Shown here: positions 29,760-38,787 of the stretch, piece by piece | How positions within the stretch are numbered: the first letter of the stretch is position 1 | Layout: the number at the start of each line of letters is the position of its first letter | DNA from: Hyphomicrobiales bacterium | GTDB taxonomy: Bacteria; Pseudomonadota; Alphaproteobacteria; Rhizobiales; OSC116 | Assembly: GCA_002401855.1 (NCBI GenBank) | Contig: NVUH01000003.1 | Span: 1-64,000, forward strand | Length of the DNA stretch: 64,000 nucleotides | Reading direction: 5' to 3' | The notes under the pieces: generated by a model | Told to the model about the DNA's origin: nothing | Seen by the model: only the letters and a program-made list of their open reading frames with translations | Database searches by the model: none | Translations under genes and position numbers: made by a program

Positions 29760-30707
29760 ATGAAAGGGTTCAAATTTGTTCCAGCAGGAACCAAAATACC
29801 TTTTATCGGTTTTCGATATATCTCATTAGCTCTGTCCATCTTTATGTTGGTCGGCTCAGCAGGCCTATTCTTCACCAAGGGCCTTAATTACGGCATCGAT
29901 TTCTTGGGCGGCACCACCATCGAGATCCAAACTCTAGATGGCCCCGCCGATCTCACACAATTGCGCGCCACAGTCGGTGCGCTTGGCTTAGGCGATGTGC
30001 AGTTACAAACCTTCGGTTCCCCCAACGAAGTGCTGATTAAAATCCAAGCCCAAACTGGCGGCGATGGCAACGCCCAATCGTCGATCGATGCCGTCAAAGC
30101 CGCGCTAGAAATCAGCAATGGCGATCAAATCGAATATCGCGCCGTCGAAGTCGTTGGCCCCACAGTCAGCGGTGAACTAGTACAAGACAGCATCATTGCC
30201 GTTTTCTTGGCCATTGGCGCCGTACTAATCTACATCTGGATGCGTTTCGAATGGCAATTCTCAATCGCCGCAGTTGTCGCCTTGGTGCATGATGTCGCCA
30301 TCACCATCGGCTTTTTCTCGTTGCTACAGCTAGATTTCAACATTTCCATCATCGCAGCTCTGCTCACCATCGTCGGCTATTCGCTCAACGATACCGTGGT
30401 GGTGTTCGATCGCGTGCGTGAATATCTACGCAAATATAAAAAGATGGATATGAAAGAACTGCTCGATCTATCAATCAACAGCACCCTAAGCCGCACCATC
30501 CTAACCTCTGTCACCACATTATTAGCGCTTTTAGCCTTGGTATTGTTCGGCGGCGAAGTCATCAAAGGCTTATCACTAGCGATGATTTGGGGCGTAATCA
30601 TCGGCACATATTCATCCATCTTCGTTGCATCACCTATCCTATTAGCCTTGGGCGTCAAACGCGACTGGAGCAAGAATAAAACCTCCAACGAAGCCACCAA
30701 CCCTTAA
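29760..30707 (+). CDS. secF: Protein translocase subunit SecF
   Basis: Partner of SecD in the inner membrane. The 315-residue protein shows the N-terminal helix followed by LNYGIDFLGGTTIEIQ, the helix with GYSLNDTVVVFDRVRE and the C-terminal helices with a SPILLALG motif. An AAGGAAAA ribosome site precedes the ATG. The next gene, an NDUFAF3-like protein, starts nine bases after the stop, so it is probably cotranscribed with secDF. Confidence 0.96.
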   Translation: MKGFKFVPAGTKIPFIGFRYISLALSIFMLVGSAGLFFTKGLNYGIDFLGGTTIEIQTLDGPADLTQLRATVGALGLGDVQLQTFGSPNEVLIKIQAQTGGDGNAQSSIDAVKAALEISNGDQIEYRAVEVVGPTVSGELVQDSIIAVFLAIGAVLIYIWMRFEWQFSIAAVVALVHDVAITIGFFSLLQLDFNISIIAALLTIVGYSLNDTVVVFDRVREYLRKYKKMDMKELLDLSINSTLSRTILTSVTTLLALLALVLFGGEVIKGLSLAMIWGVIIGTYSSIFVASPILLALGVKRDWSKNKTSNEATNP

Positions 30708-30716
30708 AGTCATAAA

Positions 30717-31094
30717 ATGTCAGATGATGAGCTACAATTACCGGGTCAATATGCCATAGACAGCTATGGCAATATGGGTTTTCGCTTCGCCGATATGTCC
30801 CACAAAGGCTCACTACTCATTTTACCATCCGCCATGTCAGACTGGCCAGTCAAAGATGGCGATGAGCTGATCGAAACCCAATTTGAAAAAATAATACAAC
30901 AAGCCGATTCAATAGACATTCTAGTCCTCGGAATGGGCGATAAAATGTACATCCCGCCCAAACCCATCCGCCAAATGTGCAAACAAGCGGGCATCGTCAT
31001 CGAGTTCATGTCAACCAGCAATGCCGTGCGCACTTATAACGTCTTGTTAGATGAGCAAAGGCGCATCGCCGCCGCTCTCATCGCGATTGAATAA
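30717..31094 (+). CDS. Mth938-like / NDUFAF3-like protein (DUF498)
   Basis: A 125-residue single-domain protein of the Mth938-like fold, the family of the mitochondrial complex I assembly factor NDUFAF3. Characteristic features are the N-terminal IDSYGNMGFRF, the central LVLGMGDKMYIPP and the end STSNAVRTYNVLLDEQRRIAAALIAI. It sits directly after secF and directly before a squalene/phytoene-synthase-like gene resembling NDUFAF6. In Alphaproteobacteria this adjacency is common, and by homology with mitochondria it may help complex I assembly; this is inference. Confidence 0.85.
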   Translation: MSDDELQLPGQYAIDSYGNMGFRFADMSHKGSLLILPSAMSDWPVKDGDELIETQFEKIIQQADSIDILVLGMGDKMYIPPKPIRQMCKQAGIVIEFMSTSNAVRTYNVLLDEQRRIAAALIAIE

Positions 31095-31095
31095 T

Positions 31096-31890
31096 ATGCT
31101 AGATGCCGACATAAAACACCAACTCAGCAGCCACATTGCCAAATTCGATCATCTCGCCATCAGCCTGATGCCACAAAACATCCAAAAATCCATCTACGTC
31201 CTCTATAGCTTCTTCGCCGAATTAGACGGCCTAGCCGCACAAGTGTCAGAACCCATGCTAGGCGAAATTAGATGCCAATGGTGGCGCGATGTCATCACCC
31301 AAAAACAAGCCCAAAGCCCACTGGCCGAAGCCCTGCTAGCTGCGATAGAACAAAACAACTGGCCAGAAAAAGCCTTGTTAGACCTAATAGACGCCAAAAT
31401 ATTCGATCTTTACGCTGACCCAATGGACAATAAAGCCAGTTTCGAGGCATACGCAGGCCACACCTATTCAACATTGCTACAGCTCACCGCCACCGCCATC
31501 GACCCACTAGCCGCCAAACAATTCGCCAATGTCTCAGGCCATCTCGGCGTGGCTTTCACCGTCGCCAAATCACTAACCTATCTAAAAGTTCACCAATCAC
31601 GCGGTCAAATTTTCATTCCAAGCGACATCCTAAAAAGCATAGAAGTCTCAGATCCACAAAGTCTTAGAAGTTTCACCCAATTTGGTCTAGATCATTACCA
31701 ACAAGCCAAACAACATCTAGACAACAAAAAACTATTTCCCGCCATCCTACCACTCATCCGCGCCAAACTGATTCTCACAAACGCGCAAAATTTGGGCGAT
31801 GACATCTATAAAAAACTCGAGACCATATCCCCAAGCCAACTGAGCTTCCAATGGCAATTAATAAAAACCAATATTTTCAAAAAAATCTAA
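31096..31890 (+). CDS. Squalene/phytoene synthase-like protein, NDUFAF6-like
   Basis: A 264-residue protein of the squalene/phytoene synthase fold. Family features are LYSFFAELDGLAAQVSEPMLGEIRCQWWRD and GVAFTVAKSL-TY, but the two aspartate-rich DxxxD motifs needed for prenyl diphosphate chemistry are not intact: the first reads ELDGLA. This matches the non-enzymatic branch that includes mitochondrial NDUFAF6. The start at 31096 lies one base after the NDUFAF3-like stop; the open frame extends further upstream inside that gene. Its stop overlaps the convergent bpt stop by four bases. Confidence 0.8.
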   Translation: MLDADIKHQLSSHIAKFDHLAISLMPQNIQKSIYVLYSFFAELDGLAAQVSEPMLGEIRCQWWRDVITQKQAQSPLAEALLAAIEQNNWPEKALLDLIDAKIFDLYADPMDNKASFEAYAGHTYSTLLQLTATAIDPLAAKQFANVSGHLGVAFTVAKSLTYLKVHQSRGQIFIPSDILKSIEVSDPQSLRSFTQFGLDHYQQAKQHLDNKKLFPAILPLIRAKLILTNAQNLGDDIYKKLETISPSQLSFQWQLIKTNIFKKI

Positions 31891-32615
31891 ACCATTTTCC
31901 AGTGATTGCCGTCAAATCTCTCTTGCGGCAAAAAACGGTCTTTATAAGCCATATTGCCACAACCGCTTATATAATAACCCAAATACACAAAGGGCAGGTG
32001 GCCTTCTTGCGCATAAGCTATATGATCTAAAATCATATAAGTGCCAATGCTTCTTTTCTCTAAATCTGGGTCAAAAAAGCTATAAACCATCGACACGCCA
32101 TCGCCCATCATGTCAGTCAAAACCGCCGCCACCAACACTTCATCAGCATCGTAATATTCAATCACTTGGCTATTCACATTGGTTTCAGCAATCATTTTTG
32201 CATAGTCCATCACATCCATATCACTCATCTCACCATCACCATGGCGGCTTTTGATATATTTGCGAAACAGCTTAAATTGTTGCGCTGTCGGGTGAGGCGG
32301 GCATATCTTACGGGTCAACCCCTTATTCTTACTCAGCACTCGTTTTTGGCTTTTGCTCAGGCTAAATTCATCCACCAAAAGCCGCGATGATTTACAAGCA
32401 TTACAAGTCTTGCAAGCCGGTATATAGGCAATATTCTGACTACGCCGAAAACCACGTTGCGACAATAAATCAAAATATTTAGTGGAGTTTTCGCCGTCCA
32501 ATTTGGTAAAAATTTTGCGCTCAATTTGCCCATCAAGGTAAGAACATGGGTCTTCAACCGTAAGGTAAAATGTCATGTCATCAAGATTTTGAACCAGCTT
32601 TTTATTCATACCCAT
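31887..32615 (-). CDS. bpt: Aspartate/glutamate leucyltransferase (N-degron aminoacyl transferase)
   Basis: Transfers leucine from Leu-tRNA to N-terminal Asp or Glu, marking proteins for ClpS/ClpAP degradation. The 242-residue protein has the N-terminal ATE domain with the CKTCNACKSSRL cysteine cluster (after YIPAC) and a C-terminal GNAT-like domain with SMVYSFFDPDLEKRSIGTYMILDHI and VYLGYYISGCGNMAYK. Its ATG immediately follows the stop of the upstream SLC13 gene; an in-frame ATG two codons on is possible. Confidence 0.93.
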   Translation of the reverse strand: MGMNKKLVQNLDDMTFYLTVEDPCSYLDGQIERKIFTKLDGENSTKYFDLLSQRGFRRSQNIAYIPACKTCNACKSSRLLVDEFSLSKSQKRVLSKNKGLTRKICPPHPTAQQFKLFRKYIKSRHGDGEMSDMDVMDYAKMIAETNVNSQVIEYYDADEVLVAAVLTDMMGDGVSMVYSFFDPDLEKRSIGTYMILDHIAYAQEGHLPFVYLGYYISGCGNMAYKDRFLPQERFDGNHWKMV

Positions 32616-34469
32616 TCATAGCCCATAATAATAGGGTATGGCAATCGTAAATGTCAGCCACATAATAATCACCAAAGGCACACCAGCCTTCACAAAATCA
32701 AAGAATTTATAGTTACCAGGGCTCATCACCAACAGGTTAGTTTGGTAAGCAATCGGCGTGGCAAACGAGCAATTGGCCGCAAAAATCACCGTATAAATAA
32801 ATATCTGCGGTTCAACCCCCAGCTTAAGCGCGGTGTTATAAGCAATCGGCGCAAACAACACCGCCGTCGCATGGTTAGATAGAAAATTGGTCAACACCGC
32901 AATCATAATAAAAAATGCCGACAACACCACCCATATCGGCGATCCATCAAGGCTAGAAACCACAGCCTCAGCAATCAAACTCGCTCCACCAACCGCTTCC
33001 AATGCGGTCGACATCGCCAGCGCTGCACCAATCAGTAAAAATATCTTCCGATCAATCGCCCGCGTCGCTTGGCGTATATTCAACGAACCAGTGGCAATCA
33101 TCACCAATGCGCCAATAAATGCCGAGATTACAATCGGTACAATATTCAGTGCCGCCAGCGCAATGGTCACGCCGAATATAACCAAAGTCCGCCGTGCATG
33201 GCTCAACAACGGCATGTCCGCCGCCGACCATTCAAGCACCAATAAATCCCGAAAAGTCCGCATGCCAAATATGTCAGCCCGCCGCCCCAGCAGCAATAAT
33301 ACATCACCCGCTTCAAGCCGTATTTCGTCAATCGCTTGGCGCATCATCCGCTTGCGGCGTTGAATCCCCAACACCGTAGCGCCCGTCGCCGCCAAATTGT
33401 TAGATTGATTTATAGTCTGCCCAATCATCCGCGAAGCAGGCGCTACAATAGCTTCAACCATAGTCAAATCGGCAGGGTCAAGGTCAGTGGTAGAATTTGT
33501 ACCATAGTCAAAACTAGCCCGAATAAAACTATTCTTATCATTAAAGTTGCGGGTTAAAACATCCCGTGTCGCCGCCACAATCACCACATCTCCAGCCCGC
33601 AAAGTTAAGTCTTCAAACGGCGGCAATATAGTCTGATACCCACGGTTCACCGAGCGAATGGTCATATTTTTCAGCTCAGGAAACAATCCAAACTTACTCT
33701 CCATGCCAATCAACGGCCCATCTTGGCAAAGCCGAATTTGTGCCAAAAACTGCTTACCACGCGCACTGTTGATCGCCGCTTCATCCGTAGTTTTTTCGTT
33801 AGATTTCAATATATGCGGCATAATAAATATCACATATATTGCCCCCACCGCCGACAACATCAAAGCTGGCGCGGTAAAATCAAAAAAACCAATGGCTGGC
33901 AAACCCTTTTGCTCAATAATCGATGATGCCAAAAGGTTAGATGATGAACCAATCAAAGTGGTCATGCCGCCCAAAATACTAATGAAACTCAGACTCATCG
34001 CCACGCGAGATTCGGCAATTTTTATCTTGCGCGCCAAGCCAATAATAATCGGCAAAAACATAATCACCACAGGCGTATTGTTCAAAAATGCCGATACCGT
34101 GCCTGCGATTAAGAATACAATGGCAATGGTCATCTGCGGGTGTTTTTCACCCACACGCGATACCATCTGCGCCACGCCATCCAACGCCCCTGTTTGAAAC
34201 AGCGCTTGCCCAATCACCAATAAAGACAGAATGGTAATCAGTGCAGGGTTAGCAAACCCCGCCAGTAAATCCACACTAGATAAGGTTTTGCCATTGTCCA
34301 TAACCACAGGAAAAAAGTTAAACAACACCAAAAACGCCGCAATAATAGCTAGCGAAGTCACCTCAAGGCTAATTTTCTCAGCCGCATAAGAAATAATGGC
34401 AAATATAATAATGGCAAAACACGCAAAAAGCGGAATGTTCACGGCAATGATGTCGAGTAATTGAATCAT
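32616..34469 (-). CDS. SLC13/DASS family permease with two TrkA-C domains
   Basis: A 617-residue inner-membrane transporter. About five helices (residues 10-220), including the FLNNTPVVIMFLPI motif typical of the ArsB/NhaD/DASS group, precede two cytoplasmic TrkA-C (RCK-C) domains (about 235-310 and 325-410, with LRAGDVVIVAATRD and LEAGDVLLLLGRR), followed by a second membrane half with FLSNHATAVLFAPI. The arrangement is that of SLC13 permeases with regulatory inserts, transporting dicarboxylates, sulfate or similar anions; the substrate cannot be told. It is coupled to bpt. Confidence 0.88.
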   Translation of the reverse strand: MIQLLDIIAVNIPLFACFAIIIFAIISYAAEKISLEVTSLAIIAAFLVLFNFFPVVMDNGKTLSSVDLLAGFANPALITILSLLVIGQALFQTGALDGVAQMVSRVGEKHPQMTIAIVFLIAGTVSAFLNNTPVVIMFLPIIIGLARKIKIAESRVAMSLSFISILGGMTTLIGSSSNLLASSIIEQKGLPAIGFFDFTAPALMLSAVGAIYVIFIMPHILKSNEKTTDEAAINSARGKQFLAQIRLCQDGPLIGMESKFGLFPELKNMTIRSVNRGYQTILPPFEDLTLRAGDVVIVAATRDVLTRNFNDKNSFIRASFDYGTNSTTDLDPADLTMVEAIVAPASRMIGQTINQSNNLAATGATVLGIQRRKRMMRQAIDEIRLEAGDVLLLLGRRADIFGMRTFRDLLVLEWSAADMPLLSHARRTLVIFGVTIALAALNIVPIVISAFIGALVMIATGSLNIRQATRAIDRKIFLLIGAALAMSTALEAVGGASLIAEAVVSSLDGSPIWVVLSAFFIMIAVLTNFLSNHATAVLFAPIAYNTALKLGVEPQIFIYTVIFAANCSFATPIAYQTNLLVMSPGNYKFFDFVKAGVPLVIIMWLTFTIAIPYYYGL

Positions 34470-34673
34470 AGTTTAATCATGCGAAATTTTGCGGGCAAAA
34501 GCCATAATAAAAAGGTTATAAACTATTTAACGCACAGAAACCCTCAAACAACTTAACTATCTTAACCACATATGCTATTGACCAATTACAGGCTCAATTG
34601 AATGAAAAGTCACACCAACAAAAATCATTATTCAGCCTGAACTTTAACCCCTAATATTAGAGGGAGACATTAT

Positions 34674-36200
34674 ATGTCTGATACACCAAAAGAAACTGAA
34701 ACCCCAGAAGTAGAAACGACTGAAGTCAAAGCTCCAGCCGCAGAAACCAGTGCAGAAGCAAGCACTGAAACTGTTGCCGAAGCCGCCCCTAAAGCCGAAG
34801 AAGCTCCTGTAGAAGAAGCTCCTGTAGAAGAAGCCAAAACTGAAGAAGCTCCAGCCGAAGCAGAAAAAACCGAAGACGCTCCAGCAGCAGAACCAGCCTC
34901 AACAGCCATCGATGCCAAAGCCTTATTCCCTAAATTCTTCTCGCAATCCGTCAGCGATAGCGATTACGAAATCCGCAAAGCCATCGACAAAGAATACCGC
35001 CGCCAGTCAGAAGAAATCGAACTCATCGCGTCAGAAAACATCGTTTCACGCGCCGTAATCGAAGCTCAAGGCAGCGTTCTTACCAATAAATATGCCGAAG
35101 GCTACCCAGGACGCCGCTACTATGGCGGTTGCCAACATGTAGATGTGGTCGAAAATGTCGCCATCGAACGCGCCAAAAAACTATTCGGCGCGGCCTTTGT
35201 TAACGTACAACCTCATTCAGGCTCTCAAGCCAATCAAGGCGCCCTCATGGCGATGATTGAGCCAGGCGCAACCATCCTAGGCATGAGCCTAGATGCAGGC
35301 GGTCACTTAACACACGGTGCCAAACCAAACCAAAGCGGCAAATGGTTCAATGCCATTCAATATGGTGTTAAAAAAGATGACAACCGCATAGATTATGAAG
35401 AAGTCGCCAAACTAGCCAAAAAACATAAACCAGCCGTTATCATTGCTGGCGGCTCAGCCATCCCACGCGAAATTGATTTCGCCAAATTCCGCGAAATCGC
35501 CGATTCATGCGGTGCTAAACTCATGGTAGATATGGCACATTTCGCAGGCCTAGTGGCAGGTGGTCAACATCCAAATCCAGTCGGAATTGCCGATGTGGTC
35601 ACCACAACAACTCATAAAACTCTACGTGGCCCTCGCGGCGGTATGATCCTCACCAATGATGAAGATCTAGCCAAAAAAATCAACTCAGCCATCTTCCCAG
35701 GCCTCCAAGGCGGCCCACTTATGCACGTCATAGCAGCCAAAGCCGTAGCCTTCGGCGAAGCCTTGCGCCCAGAGTTCAAACAATACACCCAAGCGGTCGT
35801 CAACAATGCTCAAAAACTAGCAGCCACCCTACAAGCTGGCGGTCTAGACATCATCACAGGTGGTACAGATACCCATGTGTTATTGGTAGATATGCGCCCT
35901 AAAAAGCTAACTGGTAAAGCTGCTGAAGAAGCACTGGGCCGTGCTAACATCACCTGTAATAAGAACGCTATACCGTTTGATACTGAAAAGCCAACCATCA
36001 CCTCTGGCATTCGTTTGGGTTCACCTGCGGCCACCACTCGTGGCTTTAGCGAAGCAGAATTTGAAACAATCGGTCAGCTAATTCTTGAAGTTCTCGATGG
36101 TTTGGTAGAGAATGGAGAAGAAGGAAATGGCAAAGTTGAGTCGCGCGTTAAACGTAAAGTACGCGATCTATGCCGTCGTTTCCCTATATACGAAGCTTAA
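34674..36200 (+). CDS. glyA: Serine hydroxymethyltransferase with acidic N-terminal extension
   Basis: PLP enzyme interconverting serine and glycine with tetrahydrofolate. The SHMT core runs from about residue 86 ([13 protein letters not shown]) with [14 protein letters not shown], the PLP lysine in [13 protein letters not shown], and a canonical end. Before it lies an 85-residue extension made mainly of Glu, Ala, Pro and Thr (24 acidic against 5 basic residues in the first 80). It must be translated: GAGGGAG lies before the ATG, and there is no other Met before the conserved core. Typical SHMT is about 420-435 residues; this has 508. Confidence 0.93.
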   Translation: MSDTPKETETPEVETTEVKAPAAETSAEASTETVAEAAPKAEEAPVEEAPVEEAKTEEAPAEAEKTEDAPAAEPASTAIDAKALFPKFFSQSVSDSDYEIRKAIDKEYRRQSEEIELIASENIVSRAVIEAQGSVLTNKYAEGYPGRRYYGGCQHVDVVENVAIERAKKLFGAAFVNVQPHSGSQANQGALMAMIEPGATILGMSLDAGGHLTHGAKPNQSGKWFNAIQYGVKKDDNRIDYEEVAKLAKKHKPAVIIAGGSAIPREIDFAKFREIADSCGAKLMVDMAHFAGLVAGGQHPNPVGIADVVTTTTHKTLRGPRGGMILTNDEDLAKKINSAIFPGLQGGPLMHVIAAKAVAFGEALRPEFKQYTQAVVNNAQKLAATLQAGGLDIITGGTDTHVLLVDMRPKKLTGKAAEEALGRANITCNKNAIPFDTEKPTITSGIRLGSPAATTRGFSEAEFETIGQLILEVLDGLVENGEEGNGKVESRVKRKVRDLCRRFPIYEA

Positions 36201-36259
36201 ATCATAGAATTGGTCACGCATAAGCTACCCATTCGAAAGATTTAGAATAAGGATAGTCT

Positions 36260-36721
36260 ATGCGTTGCCCGTTTTGTGCCAATACCGACACACAAGTTAA
36301 AGACAGTCGCCCGACGGATGAGCATACAGCCATTCGTCGTCGTCGTTTCTGTCCAGAATGCGGCGGCAGATTCACCACATTCGAGCGGGTGCAATTGCGC
36401 GAACTAACCGTGGTCAAAAAAAGCGGCAGACGCATCCCCTTTGATCGCGAAAAACTCATGGCATCGGTGCAAGTCGCCTTGCGCAAACGTGATGTTGATG
36501 AGGATCGTATTGAGCGCATGGTCAGCGGCATCGCCCGCAGGCTTGAGAGCCGCGGCGAAAGCGAAATTCAATCCGAACTTATCGGCCAAATGGTTATGGA
36601 TGGCTTGCGCGCGTTAGATGAAGTGGCCTACATCCGCTTCGCTTCAGTTTATCGAGATTTTCATGAGGCGAAAGAATTTGGCGAAATCATCAACAAATTG
36701 GCTGATGATGAAAACATTTAA
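36260..36721 (+). CDS. nrdR: Transcriptional repressor NrdR
   Basis: ATP/dATP-sensing repressor of ribonucleotide reductase genes. The 153-residue protein has an N-terminal zinc ribbon ([10 protein letters not shown] and FCPECGGRF) and an ATP-cone domain ([27 protein letters not shown]). AAGGA precedes the ATG. It follows glyA by 59 bases, as in most Alphaproteobacteria. The riboflavin genes ribD, ribE and ribH, which often separate nrdR from nusB in this class, are absent here; 170 AT-rich bases lie between. Confidence 0.95.
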   Translation: MRCPFCANTDTQVKDSRPTDEHTAIRRRRFCPECGGRFTTFERVQLRELTVVKKSGRRIPFDREKLMASVQVALRKRDVDEDRIERMVSGIARRLESRGESEIQSELIGQMVMDGLRALDEVAYIRFASVYRDFHEAKEFGEIINKLADDENI

Positions 36722-36891
36722 ATATTTATGTCATATTGAAGTGATAAGATAAATTTCGTGTAAGAGCACAGAATTTAGCAGACTTGATATTTAAAAATGT
36801 TATATTGCGCACAATTTCGGCAATGAAACCCAATATAGATATTTTGCTATTTAAAAATGGGCAACCCACAAAGATTAATGGAAAACTATAA

Positions 36892-37392
36892 ATGTCAGAT
36901 ACCCCCAAGACTTCTGAAAAAAAACTAAAAACCCCATCCGCGCGCTCTTTGTCGCGTCTGGGAGCCGTTTTAGCGCTTTATCAAATGGACATAGCGGGTA
37001 CAGATTTAAACATTATTATTGATGAATTCATCAATGCCCGTGGCCCTTCAGCACTGGAAGTCGATAGCCAAGACAGTATGCAAGTCGACCTTTCAACTAT
37101 GGATAAAGAGCTATTTAAAGATATATTACACGGTATGGTTGCAAATCAAAAAGAGATTGATATTGCGGTTCATGGACGGTTGAACGCGGATTGGCCAATG
37201 GCACGTATTGACACCACTTTGCGCGCTATTCTTAGAGCTGGTGGATATGAAATGTTAAAACGTAACGATATACCACCTAAAGTCATTATAAATGAGTATG
37301 TTGAGATGTCTAAAGCATTCTTTGATGGGCGTGAGACCAATATGATTAATGGTGTGTTGGATAGTATTGCTAAAGATATTCGCGCATTATGA
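36892..37392 (+). CDS. nusB: Transcription antitermination protein NusB
   Basis: Binds boxA RNA with NusE (S10) for rRNA antitermination. The 166-residue protein has a 15-residue Lys/Thr/Ser-rich start, then the all-helical NusB fold: SLSRLGAVLALYQMDIAG, FKDILHGMVANQKEID, LRAILRAGGYEML, PPKVIINEYVEMSKAFFDG and NGVLDSIAK. It lies upstream of thiL, the conserved nusB-thiL pairing, with 73 bases between. Confidence 0.94.
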   Translation: MSDTPKTSEKKLKTPSARSLSRLGAVLALYQMDIAGTDLNIIIDEFINARGPSALEVDSQDSMQVDLSTMDKELFKDILHGMVANQKEIDIAVHGRLNADWPMARIDTTLRAILRAGGYEMLKRNDIPPKVIINEYVEMSKAFFDGRETNMINGVLDSIAKDIRAL

Positions 37393-37465
37393 TTTATTCT
37401 ATTGATTTTGCAACCTATACGCGTTAGGACTGTTCTGTTGAATTAAACTAAAGGCGTAGGCCGCC

Positions 37466-38446
37466 ATGCGCGAAAAAGATATTATCGCTAAATATTTTTC
37501 TCCTTTGTCAAGAAATGCTAAGGGTGCTGACGAACTGAAAGATGACATTGCCGTGCTTGGCAATCTAGGCTCTGGTTTGTTGGCCATTAACATGGACACA
37601 TTGGTTGCAGGAACACATTTTTTTCCATCCGATGATCCCACCATTTTGGCGCAAAAAGCTTTAAGAGTGAATATATCCGATCTCGCCGCCAAAGGTGCTG
37701 TGCCATTTGGTTATTTTCTATCCCTAGCTTTGCCCACAAGCGCTAACGAAGCTTATGTAAAAGCTTTTGCTCAAGGCCTGTCGATAGATCAACGTAATTT
37801 TAATCTAAGCCTTTTGGGCGGCGATACGGTCAAAACCAAAGGACCGTTTACCATCACCATCACCATTTTGGGTCTGCTGTCAAATAGTGAAGTTCCGCGC
37901 CGTTCAACCGCCAAATTAGGCGATGATATTTATGTTTCAGGTACCATAGGCGATGGCGCTTTAGGCCTAATGGCGCACCCAGATTATAAGGGTGAAACTA
38001 ATCTCACAGCAAAATATAGCCGCCACATTAGCCATTATCTATGCCCCGAACCGCGGGTCGAGTTGCAAACAATTATCTCACAATTTGCCAATGCTTCAAT
38101 GGACATTTCAGATGGCCTGCTTGGCGATTTAAACAACATTTTAATAAACTCAAAACTCGGTGCCAAAATTGATGTAGAACACATTCCGTTCAGCGAAGAA
38201 ACCAAGTCGATATTGCTAAATGAAATAGACATATTGCCTGCAATATTAACTGGTGGTGATGATTATGAAATACTATTCACGGCCGACCCAAAACATGCTG
38301 ATGACATAAAAACACACGCCAAGAATTTGCATTTTAACCTCACAAAAATTGGCAATACAGTCAATGGTAGTGAGCTTGAATTATTTGATTCAGGCCAACC
38401 GCTAAACATGGCAGATTTTGAGTTAAGTCACTCACACAAATGGTAA
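37466..38446 (+). CDS. thiL: Thiamine-monophosphate kinase
   Basis: Phosphorylates thiamine monophosphate to thiamine diphosphate. The 326-residue protein of the PurM/ThiL family shows KDDIAVL, NMDTLVAGTHF, the LRVNISDLAAKGAVPFGYFLSLALP segment, LLGGDTVKT, SMDISDGLLGDLNNI and LTGGDDYEILFT, which are the metal and substrate motifs of ThiL. Length is normal. A 341-base region without a recognised gene follows. Confidence 0.95.
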   Translation: MREKDIIAKYFSPLSRNAKGADELKDDIAVLGNLGSGLLAINMDTLVAGTHFFPSDDPTILAQKALRVNISDLAAKGAVPFGYFLSLALPTSANEAYVKAFAQGLSIDQRNFNLSLLGGDTVKTKGPFTITITILGLLSNSEVPRRSTAKLGDDIYVSGTIGDGALGLMAHPDYKGETNLTAKYSRHISHYLCPEPRVELQTIISQFANASMDISDGLLGDLNNILINSKLGAKIDVEHIPFSEETKSILLNEIDILPAILTGGDDYEILFTADPKHADDIKTHAKNLHFNLTKIGNTVNGSELELFDSGQPLNMADFELSHSHKW

Positions 38447-38787
38447 TAATATCTAGCCAATATTTTTCAAAAAAATATTTAACTTATCACTTTCACTATT
38501 CCCCGCTAAAATAATTGCAAAACCAGATTGAAACTCATTACAATTTACTTCGGTAAAAGTTCGATCGAAAATAATTTATAGTAAATACATATTATTGTTT
38601 ATTATAAATAGGTTATATGTGTTTATTAAAGTTATATATGTTTATTGCCATGGCTCAGTTAGGCGGTTCAAGTGGTTTTTAAAAAATAGATTCGGCTCAT
38701 TTATCCAATAGATCAATACAATTGAGTGGTTGTCGTAGGGTTTTTAGTTTAATGAATAATTAATTCTACATTTTTAAATGGTATTTT
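38447..38787. other. 341-base AT-rich intergenic region
   Basis: The longest stretch without a recognised gene. It is very AT-rich. It holds a nine-base-pair all-A/T inverted repeat just after thiL and a 21-codon ORF at 38617-38682 (MCLLKLYMFIAMAQLGGSSGF) with no convincing ribosome site. It also holds the sequence TGGCTCAGTTAGGCGGTTCAAGT (about 38651-38673), which recalls tRNA D-arm and T-arm consensus pieces but cannot form a tRNA. It probably contains the promoter of the MFS gene. Confidence 0.5.

Noticed and set aside
34470-34673. Riboswitch upstream of glyA
   Set aside because: The 204-base leader was examined for glycine or SAM riboswitch-like stems; no convincing conserved core was seen.
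34670-34918. Minus-strand Ala/Ser-rich ORF opposite the glyA extension
   Set aside because: Shadow of the low-complexity coding region on the other strand; sense strand has the ribosome site and leads into the enzyme.
38648-38680. Possible tRNA gene
   Set aside because: Only D-arm-like and T-arm-like pieces are present in about 30 bases; no anticodon arm or acceptor stem can be drawn.
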